64,000 bases of DNA from an uncultured Dorea sp. GTDB taxonomy: Bacteria > Bacillota > Clostridia > Lachnospirales > Lachnospiraceae. Of this stretch, positions 53,772 to 61,905 are shown piece by piece; position 1 is the stretch's first letter, and each line of letters starts with the position of its first letter. Under the pieces are notes generated by a model. It searched no databases, was not told the origin of the DNA, and saw only the letters and a list, made by a program, of their open reading frames with translations. Location of the stretch: positions 1 to 64,000 of the forward strand of contig CAJULU010000002.1 of NCBI GenBank assembly GCA_910587575.1, in the 5' to 3' direction. The translations under genes were made by a program, and so were the position numbers.

Positions 53772-53809
53772 GACAGGACATCCCTCCAGCTACAAAGGAA
53801 TGCCCTGTC
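53772..53809 (-). terminator. Likely terminator of the sugar ABC operon
   Basis: GACAGG-CAT (53772 on) pairs with ATG-CCTGTC (to 53809) across a 13-15-nt loop, about 33 bp after the last permease stop. Confidence 0.5.
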
Positions 53810-53842
53810 CAAAAGGTGTGCAATAAAATAGAAAGTGTCTGT

Positions 53843-54667
53843 CTATTTGCCTCCTGTCATAGCTACGCCCTCGATGAAGTGCTTCTGGAAACACAGATAC
53901 AGCACTACCATCGGCAGCATTGCCAGAAGCGAACCCGCCATCAGCACAGGATAATTCGTGCTGAACTGCCCGTTCAGGCTGGAAAGTCCTGCCGACAACG
54001 TCGTAGAATTAATATTCGTATTCGCAACCAACGGCCACATCAAATCTGTGTAGGCAAATACCGCCGTAAATACCGAGAGCGCCGCAACCGAGGACTTCGT
54101 AAGCGGAAACATAATCTTCGTAAACGTCTGCCATCTGGTACACCCGTCCAGATATGCCGCCTCCGCCACCTCATCCGGAATCCCCATATACGCCTGTCTC
54201 AGAAAGAATGTCCCGAACGCACTGACAACACCCGGAAATACCAACGAAAATATGGTATCCGTCATCCCCATCTTCGCAATCATCTGGTACTGCGGAATAA
54301 TGAAAATCTGTCCCGGTATCATCTGCTGGACAATAATCAGCGTAAACAGAATGTTCTTCCCTTTAAAATTCAATTTTGCGAATGCATAACCTGCCATGGA
54401 GCAGAACACCACCGCACAGACAACCCGCAGGAAAATCATCAAAGCCGTATTCAGGTAAAGATTCCCAAATGGAAGCAGATCCACTACCTTTGAAAATGAG
54501 CTGAAATCCCAGTTCGCCGGCAGGATTGTCGGCGGTATCTGCATGACCTCCGCATTTGTTTTAAAAGAGGTGAGAAGCATCCACACAAACGGGAAAATCA
54601 TAATAACCGAACCGATGAGCAAAGCAATATATGTAAGCAGCGTTGTCGCATTTTTCTTCTGTCTCAT
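53843..54667 (-). CDS. Sugar ABC transporter permease (MalG-like, CUT1)
   Basis: A 274-residue inner-membrane permease with six predicted helices and the EAA loop EAAYLDGCTRWQTFTKIMFPLTKSSVAAL that contacts the ATPase. This is MalG/LacG-type. It forms a heterodimer with the product of the gene upstream. No ATPase gene is nearby; a shared MsmK/MsmX-type ATPase elsewhere is likely. The sugar cannot be named. 14 bp after the MalF-like gene. Confidence 0.9.
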   Translation of the reverse strand: MRQKKNATTLLTYIALLIGSVIMIFPFVWMLLTSFKTNAEVMQIPPTILPANWDFSSFSKVVDLLPFGNLYLNTALMIFLRVVCAVVFCSMAGYAFAKLNFKGKNILFTLIIVQQMIPGQIFIIPQYQMIAKMGMTDTIFSLVFPGVVSAFGTFFLRQAYMGIPDEVAEAAYLDGCTRWQTFTKIMFPLTKSSVAALSVFTAVFAYTDLMWPLVANTNINSTTLSAGLSSLNGQFSTNYPVLMAGSLLAMLPMVVLYLCFQKHFIEGVAMTGGK

Positions 54668-54681
54668 GTGATACCACCTCC

Positions 54682-55566
54682 CTAAACTTCGTAATTAACC
54701 CATTTCTTCTGACCTACAAACTGAACTGCCGTAATTATTCCAATCAAGAGCACCGTCCAGATTACAATCGCCGACGCATATCCCCGGTTCCCGGATATGA
54801 ATGACTCCCGGTAGAACAGGTAAATGAGCGACTGCGCCTTGCTCAGCGCCGGATTGCCTTCTCCCACCATCATATACAGCAGATCATACACCTTTAAAGA
54901 CGCCATCAGCCGCATAATCAATACCACGAACAAGGTAGGCGACACCATGGGAAGGGTAATGTATCGGAACTGCTGGAGTTTCGTACACCCATCTAAGCTT
55001 GCCGCTTCATAATAGCTCTTGGAAATATTCTGGATGCCTGACAACAGCAGCACCGCATCATATCCCAGTGCGCTCCAGATTGCCACAATCGCCACGGTAA
55101 TGATCACCACATTGGGGTTCGTAATCCAGTCAATACTGGTATGGAACACCGTATTGATAATCCCGTACTCCGAGTTAAACATCCATTTCCATACCATGGC
55201 GACTGCCGCCGGCGCTACGACCATCGGGAGGAAGAAAATCGCACGGAACACTACCTTCCCTTTAATCTTAGCATTCAGCAAGATTGCAATCACCAACGCA
55301 AGCAGCACTCCCACCGGAACCGTCAGGATACAGAACAGCACCGTATTCCATGTGGCACGCCAGAACTCGGCGTCTGAAAACATCTTCGTGTAATTGGCAA
55401 GTCCTATGAACTTGCGTCCGCCAAATACCTGTGCAGATGAAAAACTTAATATGATAGTATCAATCAGCGGATACACATTTAAGACAAGAAGACCAATAAT
55501 GGTGGGCGCTACCATGAGGTAGCCCCATTTATTATCCTGGTCAAATCCTTTTTTCTTTCTGTTCAT
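54682..55566 (-). CDS. Sugar ABC transporter permease (MalF/UgpA-like, CUT1)
   Basis: About 294 residues from MNRKKKGFDQD at 55566 (GGGGGAATTC upstream; an ATG five codons earlier lacks a site). It has six helices and EAASLDGCTKLQQFRYITLPMVSPTLF as EAA loop. It pairs with the MalG-like permease and the binding protein encoded upstream. CUT1 systems import di- or oligosaccharides or glycerol-phosphate. Confidence 0.9.
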   Translation of the reverse strand: MNRKKKGFDQDNKWGYLMVAPTIIGLLVLNVYPLIDTIILSFSSAQVFGGRKFIGLANYTKMFSDAEFWRATWNTVLFCILTVPVGVLLALVIAILLNAKIKGKVVFRAIFFLPMVVAPAAVAMVWKWMFNSEYGIINTVFHTSIDWITNPNVVIITVAIVAIWSALGYDAVLLLSGIQNISKSYYEAASLDGCTKLQQFRYITLPMVSPTLFVVLIMRLMASLKVYDLLYMMVGEGNPALSKAQSLIYLFYRESFISGNRGYASAIVIWTVLLIGIITAVQFVGQKKWVNYEV

Positions 55567-55596
55567 CAAGAATTCCCCCATCTATCACTATTTTCT

Positions 55597-56864
55597 CTAC
55601 TCTTCCATTGCCTCTGTCACGATAGACTGCATTTTCTCAATGCCCTCGTCTATCGTCACACTTCCCGCATAAATGTCAAGCATAGTCTGTTCTACTTTAG
55701 GCTCCCAGGAGGGTCTGGAGGGATTGTTCACATATTTCACACTGTATTCAAACTCCCCGATGAGATTCTCAAGGGTAAGCTCATAGCCCTTGTCTGCAAA
55801 GCTCTGTACCCATGCATCCTCAAGACCATTATACGCCGGGATTGCCGCACCGGACTCACCCTGAATCTTCTGCGCTTCCTCTGAGCCTAAAAACTTAAGG
55901 AAATCCATGGCAAGCTCTTTGTTCTTTCCTTTTGCCGCCGTCGCGTAGGACACGCTGTTTGAGATAGAAGCACGTCCATCGCCGTTTGCCGGATCCGGAC
56001 ATTTCGGGAGCATTGCAACATCCCATTTTCCATTCATATCGCCATAGGTGGTACACAAGTTAATCAAATCCCAGTTGCCCGCATAATACATGGCACCTTC
56101 ACCGGAGAAGAACATTTCTGCCGCTCCTGTGTTGGCAAACTGTTCCTGTGTGGGACACCAGTCATTTTTCTGGATTTCTACATAATATCTGATAGCGTCT
56201 GCAGTTGCGGCTTCTGTATATTCCGCCTTCGTGCCGTCGTCATTTAAAATCTGCCCGCCATTCTGGTAAACGAAATTCCAGTACCCGATCTGGTCATGGG
56301 AATATGCCATGTAGCCGTATTTTCCGGTCTTATCGTAAATCTGCTGCGACGCACTCTCCAAGTCGTCCCAAGTCCAGGTGTCGTCCGGATATTCTACCTC
56401 TGCCTTGTCAAATAATTCCTTGTTGTAAAGAAACCCTACAATATCCTTATCCTTGGGGACGCCGTAAATCTTGCCGTCGCTGCCTGTGGCATTTGCCACA
56501 GATACTTCTGAGTAATTGGCGGCGTCTACGATGTCTGAGCAGTCTGCAAGGATATCGTTGTCCGCATATTTGTAGATCTGGTTGGAATGCATCCAGAAAA
56601 TATCCGGCATAGAATTACTCGTGGCAGACGCTTCCAGTTTCGTCCAGTACTCGTCCAACCGACTGCCTGTACCTCAATCGTAACGCCTTCATGCTCTTTT
56701 GTGTAGGCTTCTGCCATGGCTTCCATGCCCGCCTTCTGTCCCTGGTCCCAGATCTGGAATACCAGATGCCCGTCTGTAGAACCGCCGTTTCCTTTTGAAC
56801 CGCAAGCCGCAAGCCCGAAGACCATGGTTCCTGCAATCGTGACAGCCATTCCTTTTTTAACCAT
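55597..56864 (-). pseudogene. Frameshifted sugar-binding lipoprotein of the CUT1 transporter
   Basis: Two overlapping frames (56526-56864 and 55597-56658) together make one extracellular solute-binding protein of ~420 residues. The first part has a lipoprotein signal (VFGLAACGSKG with lipobox Cys) and IWDQGQKAGMEAMAEAYTKEHEGVTIEVQAVGW. The second continues DEYWTKLEASATSNSMPDIFWMHSNQI... to the end. One missing G in the GG run at 56655-56656 explains the shift. An A6 run near 56850-56855 also leaves the best-placed ATG (56872) out of frame with the signal peptide. Either a recent inactivation or a sequencing error. Confidence 0.85.
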
Positions 56865-56993
56865 TTGTCCATATTCTTTCCTCCCGTTTATTCGTATTGT
56901 GCCCGCTGCCCGTGGTTCGGCGGCGGCTCTTAGGAAGGCTTACGATATACCATTCATCTGCCTTCCTTCCAAAATATAGTGATATAAAGACGC

Positions 56994-57008
56994 AAAATAT
57001 ACCAAAAT
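56994..57008. promoter_or_regulatory. Candidate operator site 1 (inverted repeat arm)
   Basis: AAAATATACCAAAAT is the exact reverse complement of 57167-57181. Both lie in the 374-bp gap between the binding protein (leftward) and araC-type gene (rightward). Probably binding sites of the AraC regulator controlling both. Confidence 0.55.
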
Positions 57009-57166
57009 CACACATTACGAATAAACCGGCCGGTTTCATTCTTTTCACGCCAATCCTTTGGATTATCTATATTATAACCATATTCTCCTGCTAATTGAAA
57101 AGCCTGTGTAATCCATATATATATCACAATGACATATTTATGGTCATTTTTAATATTTCTATTTGC

Positions 57167-57181
57167 ATTTTGGTATATTTT
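57167..57181. promoter_or_regulatory. Candidate operator site 2 (inverted repeat arm)
   Basis: ATTTTGGTATATTTT, partner of 56994-57008 in the opposite orientation, 58 bp before the AraC-family start. A second inverted repeat AATGAC...GTCATT (~57128-57147) lies between. Sequence shows the symmetry; the regulator's use of it is inferred. Confidence 0.55.
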
Positions 57182-57238
57182 ATGATTAGATGATATTAGC
57201 AGATAAAATGTATCACAAATCAAAGGAGACATTTTGTT

Positions 57239-58093
57239 ATGAATGATATTTTTCATGTGTTTCATAATCAGAATTTTATAGACTTATGTATGTATCAGTT
57301 CGGGTATGCGCAGAATGATCCTTTATCTTCCTTCGGTCCCCATGTCCGGTCTCATTATCTGTTTCACTACGTCATATCCGGCGCAGGAAAACTACAGGCA
57401 ACGGATACAGACGGCGTGGACCATACCTACCATATCCGAAGCGGCCAGGGCTTTCTAATTGTTCCTGAACAGATTACTACTTACACGGCAACGGAAGACC
57501 ATCCCTGGGAGTACACCTGGATTGAATTCGACGGCATGCACGCAAAAGAGGCAATGCTGGTTGCCGGGCTTTCTGCAGACAATCCCGTCTACCGCTCTTC
57601 GGATAAACTGTTATCCGCTAAAATGAAGGACTGTATGCTCTACATCTGCCATCATCAGGATGAGACTCCTTTCCATCTGATGTCCTATCTTTATATGTTC
57701 TTAGACTGTCTGATGCGTTCATCTACTGCAAAGACAACGCCTAAGACAGAAGGAATGAGCAAATATTATCTGGAGTGGGCAATGACTTACATAGACCAGC
57801 ATTTCCACACAGACATCTCTGTCGCAGATATCGCAAATTCCTGCCAGATCCACCGGAATTATCTGGGGAAAATTTTCCGGGAAAATCTGGGCGTCAATCC
57901 ACAGGAATTTTTAATTAATTTCCGGATGAAAAAAGCGGTACAGCTTTTGACCGCAACAAAATTATCTATTAAAGATATCGGAAATGCAGTCGGTTACCCG
58001 AACCAGCTTCATTTCTCAAGGGCGTTCAAACATGTATACGGGATGTCACCGAGAGACTACCGTTCCAGACACTACTCCGGACCGCTGAATTGA
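57239..58093 (+). CDS. AraC-family transcriptional regulator
   Basis: A 284-residue protein. N-terminal cupin sensor (HYLFHYVISGAGKLQATDTDG, GFLIVPEQITTYTATEDHPWEYTWIEFDG) and C-terminal double HTH (ISVADIANSCQIHRNYLGKIFRENLGVNPQEFLINFRMKKAVQLLTATKLSIKDIGNAVGYPNQLHFSRAFKHVYGMSPRDYRSR). It is divergent from the CUT1 sugar operon and is its probable activator. AAAGGAGACATT precedes the ATG. Confidence 0.92.
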   Translation: MNDIFHVFHNQNFIDLCMYQFGYAQNDPLSSFGPHVRSHYLFHYVISGAGKLQATDTDGVDHTYHIRSGQGFLIVPEQITTYTATEDHPWEYTWIEFDGMHAKEAMLVAGLSADNPVYRSSDKLLSAKMKDCMLYICHHQDETPFHLMSYLYMFLDCLMRSSTAKTTPKTEGMSKYYLEWAMTYIDQHFHTDISVADIANSCQIHRNYLGKIFRENLGVNPQEFLINFRMKKAVQLLTATKLSIKDIGNAVGYPNQLHFSRAFKHVYGMSPRDYRSRHYSGPLN

Positions 58094-58147
58094 ACGTCTG
58101 GCTCTGACCGGGGAAATCCGTTTATTCAAAAAGAATAGCGATTGCTA

Positions 58148-58195
58148 AGATGGCAGGAGAATCCGGAAAAATCCCCGGGAATCCTCCTGCCATCT
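58148..58195. terminator. Bidirectional terminator between AraC and XRE genes
   Basis: AGATGGCAGGAG (58148-58159) pairs perfectly with CTCCTGCCATCT (58184-58195) around an A-rich loop, between two convergent genes. Confidence 0.75.
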
Positions 58196-58197
58196 AA

Positions 58198-58659
58198 TTA
58201 TTTCATACGAGCTTTCCGCTCCTTCCATACCTTCGCCAGAATATCTTTCAACACCAGAAATGCATCCATTTCTGAATATCCATACTCCGCTTTTAGTTCG
58301 TCTATCATCACACCAAGGCGCACCTCGTAATTAGGCGTATTGACTTCCTTCTGATAGCTAAGCAGGATGGGGTACTTCTTTCCCCATGCGCTTGTCCAGT
58401 CGATTTTCTCCTCGGTTTCCTGGCTCGTCCGCTGGATTGCCTCCTGAATTTCCCTGATGTCAATATCAAAATCTATCAATTCGTCCAGTGACAGGTTGTA
58501 AAGTAACGCCATCTTCTTGGACTGGCGGATATCCGGAAGCGTCTCATCTGTCTCCCATTTGGAAACGGTCTGTCTGCTCACTCCTAACCGCTGTGCTGCC
58601 TCTTCCTGTGAAAGCCCGCATTTTTTCCGTGCATGGAATAAACTGTTACCTAAGTTCAT
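58198..58659 (-). CDS. XRE-family HTH regulator with C-terminal helical domain
   Basis: About 153 residues from MNLGNSLFHARKK at 58659 with GAGGAGAACC; the open upstream stretch to 58758 has no support. GLSQEEAAQRLGVSRQTVSKWETDETLPDIRQSKKMALLYNLSLDELIDFD is a full Cro/CI domain. The C-terminal ~80 residues are helical without known family. Target unknown. Confidence 0.82.
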   Translation of the reverse strand: MNLGNSLFHARKKCGLSQEEAAQRLGVSRQTVSKWETDETLPDIRQSKKMALLYNLSLDELIDFDIDIREIQEAIQRTSQETEEKIDWTSAWGKKYPILLSYQKEVNTPNYEVRLGVMIDELKAEYGYSEMDAFLVLKDILAKVWKERKARMK

Positions 58660-58913
58660 ATGGTTCTCCTCTCTTGTTTTGTTGTAAAACAAGTATACGG
58701 CGGGAAGACAGAAAATACCACCGCTTTTATCTTGCAGTTCTGCACGTTTTCTTAACATTTCTATACCGGCTTTTTAGTTAAACTGCATAAATCTTATCCT
58801 GCGGATCATATAATGCGCTGCTAAATCTGCTTCCTATCCACTTGCTATTTCCACCATCACATGATAGTATTAAACCGTATTTCATAACCGTTCAGAGAGG
58901 TATGGTGCAAAAA

Positions 58914-60491
58914 ATGAGCAGATTCTTCAATATCAATGGCGACTGCAAACCAAATTATCACTATATGGTCAATATTCAGCCAAAGCTGAATGCAATCAAA
59001 AAGATGATTGACCAGGGAGAATATTTTACAATAAACCGCGCCCGCCAGTACGGTAAGACCACAACCCTTAGGGCGCTTGCACGCTTCCTGGCAGACGAAT
59101 ATCTGGTAATCAGCCTGGATTTCCAGATGATGAGCCATGGGGATTTTGAAAATGAAATGGCTTTTACATCCGCTTTTTCTAATGAACTACTGGACTGCGT
59201 GCCGGATATCCCCAAGGATATTGAAGAGAAGCTGTCCATGTCTGCCGGGAAATCTTTGAACAATACCACCCTCTCGGCACTATTCAAGATTTTAAGCCAA
59301 TGGTGCGGCACATCTGACAGACCAGTTGTCCTGATGATTGACGAAGTTGACAGTGCTGCAAATAACACGGTATTTATGGATTTCCTTGCACAGCTTCGGG
59401 GCTATTACATGAACAGAGATATAAAACCTACCTTCCAGTCTGTGATTCTTGCCGGCGTTTACGATATCAGAAACATCCGTCATAAGCTCCGTCCGGACGA
59501 GGCGCACAAGAATAACAGTCCTTGGAACATTGCTGCGGATTTTCTCATCGATATGAGTTTTTCTGCCGGAGAGATTGCGGGAATGCTTGAAGATTACGAA
59601 TGCGACCACCATACAGGCATGAATATTCCGGAGATATCCGGGCTTCTCTATGATTATACTTCCGGCTATCCATTCCTGGTTTCCCGCCTCTGTAAACTTA
59701 TGGACGAGAGGATTACTGTAAAAGGAGACTCCTCAAAATCTACATGGACAAAGACAGGCTTCTTAGATGCAGTCCGCATTTTGCTTACGGAATCAAACAC
59801 GTTATTTGATTCCCTCATTAATAAACTGGAGGATTACCCTGATCTGGAACACATGCTCCGCGACCTGTTGTTTACAGGAAAAGAAATTGCGTATGTAATC
59901 GGTGTTCGTCCGATTGAAGCCGCACTTATGTTCGGTTTTGTAAAGGTTTCAAAGAGCCAGGTTCTGATCGCCAACAGAATCTTCGAGACCTTACTGTATA
60001 ATTTCTTCCTTGCAGTCCCCTCTATGCAGCAGGAGGAAATCTATGATGCCGCATTAAAAGATAAGGCAAGATTTATTGAGAATGGGCGTTTAAATATGCG
60101 ATTCGTGTTAGAACGATTTGTAGAGCATTTTGATTCCCTTTACGGCGACCGTGGACAGAAGTTCTATGAAGATGACGGGCGGCGTTATTTCATGCTGTTC
60201 TTGAAACCAATAATCAACGGAACCGGGAATTGTTATATAGAAGCAGAAACCAGAAACCGGGAGCGTACTGACTTGATTGTTGATTACGGCGGGGAACAAT
60301 TTATTGTAGAAGCCAAGCTCTGGTGCGGCGCTTCAAGGCATCAGGAAGGGGAAGCTCAGTTGGCTCGTTATCTGGAGCATCATCATTTAAAGACAGGGTA
60401 TATGCTTACCTTCAATTTTAATAAAGAGAAAGAGATTGGAGTTACAGAAACTCCATACAAAGACAAACTGCTGATAGAAGCATTTGTTTAG
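58914..60491 (+). CDS. AAA-family ATPase with C-terminal PD-(D/E)XK nuclease-like domain
   Basis: About 525 residues from MSRFFNING; in-frame ATGs at 58902 and 58842 are possible but worse placed. The P-loop is modified (INRARQYGKTTTLRALARFLA), Walker B is PVVLMIDEVDSA, and a sensor-like TSGYPFLVSRLCK follows. The last ~110 residues carry ERTDLIVDYGGEQFIVEAKLW, the D...EXK core of PD-(D/E)XK nucleases. These proteins are numerous in Clostridia and Bacteroides, with no established function. Followed 24 bp later by the DMT transporter gene. Confidence 0.75.
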   Translation: MSRFFNINGDCKPNYHYMVNIQPKLNAIKKMIDQGEYFTINRARQYGKTTTLRALARFLADEYLVISLDFQMMSHGDFENEMAFTSAFSNELLDCVPDIPKDIEEKLSMSAGKSLNNTTLSALFKILSQWCGTSDRPVVLMIDEVDSAANNTVFMDFLAQLRGYYMNRDIKPTFQSVILAGVYDIRNIRHKLRPDEAHKNNSPWNIAADFLIDMSFSAGEIAGMLEDYECDHHTGMNIPEISGLLYDYTSGYPFLVSRLCKLMDERITVKGDSSKSTWTKTGFLDAVRILLTESNTLFDSLINKLEDYPDLEHMLRDLLFTGKEIAYVIGVRPIEAALMFGFVKVSKSQVLIANRIFETLLYNFFLAVPSMQQEEIYDAALKDKARFIENGRLNMRFVLERFVEHFDSLYGDRGQKFYEDDGRRYFMLFLKPIINGTGNCYIEAETRNRERTDLIVDYGGEQFIVEAKLWCGASRHQEGEAQLARYLEHHHLKTGYMLTFNFNKEKEIGVTETPYKDKLLIEAFV

Positions 60492-60515
60492 CAGACAAAG
60501 GAGAGAATCCAGGCA

Positions 60516-61376
60516 ATGGACACACAAACACATTTTAACAAAAATATCCTATACCTGCATATCGCCGTAATGCTCTTCGGACTTGCAGGCGTTGTCGCAC
60601 AGTTCGTAGAAGTATCCGCAGTCATGGTAGCCCTTGGAAGAGTCGTATGCTCTTCTGCATTACTGCTGGTAATCGCACTTGTAAAAAAGGACAGATTGCG
60701 GCTTGATTCCAAAAAAGACGTCTTTCTGATTATTCTCACAGGCGCAGTCATGGCTGCCCATTGGACGACCTTCTTCCAGTCCATCCAAGTGTCAACAGTG
60801 GCAATCGGGACAATCACATTCTCCACGTTCCCATTGTTCCTGACATTCCTAGAACCAGTCGTATTCCATGAAAAGATACGAAGGCAGAGCATGATCAGTG
60901 CGGTGATTCTGTTCATCGGCGTACTCATTACCATACCAGAATTTTCTATGGCGAACCATACCACCATCGGTATTATCTGGGGGATGATATGCAGCCTTAC
61001 CTATGCGGTCCTGACGCTGGCAAACCGATATTTTTCAGCCCGGTATGCCGCCCGCACCATCTGTCTCTACGAACAGGGGTCTGCCGCCATCGTGCTGCTT
61101 CCGGCGCTGTTTCTTATAGACACAACATGGAGGGCGCAGGATTTCGCAGGAGTCGCCTTCGTGGGATTTGTCTGTACGGCTTTCGCACATTCTCTGTATG
61201 TAACCGCCCAGAAAAGTGTGAAAGCTCAGACCGCCGGGATTGTATCCGGAATGGAGACCGTTTATGGAATTGTCTATGCGCTGTTGTTCCTTGGAGAAAT
61301 TCCCAGTGTACGGGAACTGGTGGGCGGAGCTGTTATCCTGAGCGTTGCCATGTATTCATCGTTGAAAGCAAAATAG
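60516..61376 (+). CDS. EamA-type drug/metabolite transporter
   Basis: A 286-residue protein with about ten TM helices in two EamA halves. GVVAQFVEVSAVMVALGRVVCSSALLLVIALV and the second half with GIIWGMICSLTYAVLTLANRYFSARYAARTICLYEQGSAAI are typical. VYGIVYALLFLGEIPSVRELVGGAVILSVAMYSS ends it. It exports small metabolites or amino acids; substrate unknown. Start ATG has AAAGGAGAGAATCC. Confidence 0.88.
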   Translation: MDTQTHFNKNILYLHIAVMLFGLAGVVAQFVEVSAVMVALGRVVCSSALLLVIALVKKDRLRLDSKKDVFLIILTGAVMAAHWTTFFQSIQVSTVAIGTITFSTFPLFLTFLEPVVFHEKIRRQSMISAVILFIGVLITIPEFSMANHTTIGIIWGMICSLTYAVLTLANRYFSARYAARTICLYEQGSAAIVLLPALFLIDTTWRAQDFAGVAFVGFVCTAFAHSLYVTAQKSVKAQTAGIVSGMETVYGIVYALLFLGEIPSVRELVGGAVILSVAMYSSLKAK

Positions 61377-61413
61377 TCTGGACAATCATACGAGAAAATT
61401 GTAAAATAGAAAT

Positions 61414-61470
61414 AGATAATATTTTATCTATTTCTTTATTTTTTCTGTATTTTTAGATAATATTTTATCT
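61414..61470. promoter_or_regulatory. Pair of 16-bp palindromic operators before the HipB-like gene
   Basis: AGATAATATTTTATCT occurs at 61414-61429 and again, identical, at 61455-61470, 41 bp apart, directly upstream of the small HTH gene. Near-palindromic twin sites are typical for autoregulation by a HipB-type repressor. The sites are seen in the sequence; the binder is inferred. Confidence 0.6.
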
Positions 61471-61501
61471 ATAATAGATACTAAAAAAGGAGTTATATCG
61501 T

Positions 61502-61783
61502 ATGCGCAGAGAGTATGTGTGGGAAACCCCAGATGAAATCAACCAGCAATTAGCCGACCGGGTAAGGAACATCCGAAAACGGCGTTCCATTTCACAGGAG
61601 AGATTGAGCGAGATGAGCGGTGTCAGTTTTGGATCTGTGAAACGATTTGAAGCTACCGGGAAAATCTCATTATTGTCTCTGACAAAGATTGCGATTGCAC
61701 TTGAATGTACGGACGAAATCAAGAATATGTTCCGGCAAGTGCCTTATAAGAATATTGAGGAGGTTATCCGTGAAAACAGATAA
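61502..61783 (+). CDS. HipB-like HTH regulator
   Basis: A 93-residue protein. DEINQQLADRVRNIRKRRSISQERLSEMSGVSFGSVKRFEATGKISLLSLTKIAIALE is a Cro/CI HTH of the kind that precedes hipA. AAAAAAGGAG gives a good start. Its 3' end overlaps a GTG-started 40-aa frame. Probably an antitoxin or orphan regulator after loss of its partner. Two palindromes upstream could be its operators. Confidence 0.75.
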   Translation: MRREYVWETPDEINQQLADRVRNIRKRRSISQERLSEMSGVSFGSVKRFEATGKISLLSLTKIAIALECTDEIKNMFRQVPYKNIEEVIRENR

Positions 61784-61892
61784 TTATTTGCATGTACGGT
61801 ATAAAGATAAGAATATCGGATTCCCCGGTATTGTAAATCCAATACCGGGGAACTCAAAAAATTCTATTGCCTTCTCTCAGACTGGCTGGTGA
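61770..61892 (+). pseudogene. Truncated HipA-like gene start
   Basis: A GTG-started frame behind GAGGAGGTTATCC reads VKTDNYLHVRYKDKNIGF, like the first strand pair of HipA-type kinases, and overlaps the HipB-like stop by 14 bp, as hipA genes do. After 18 residues it runs into a hairpin (61821-61852), and closes at residue 40. The rest of hipA is missing where the convergent AAA gene begins, so it looks deleted. Assignment rests on context and a short match. Confidence 0.4.
61821..61852. terminator. Strong hairpin downstream of the HipB-like gene
   Basis: TTCCCCGGTATT (61821-61832) pairs perfectly with AATACCGGGGAA (61841-61852) across 8 nt. No full T tract follows. It could end both the HipB-like transcript and the convergent AAA transcript. 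Confidence 0.55.
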
Positions 61893-61905
61893 TATCTCTG
61901 AAATA

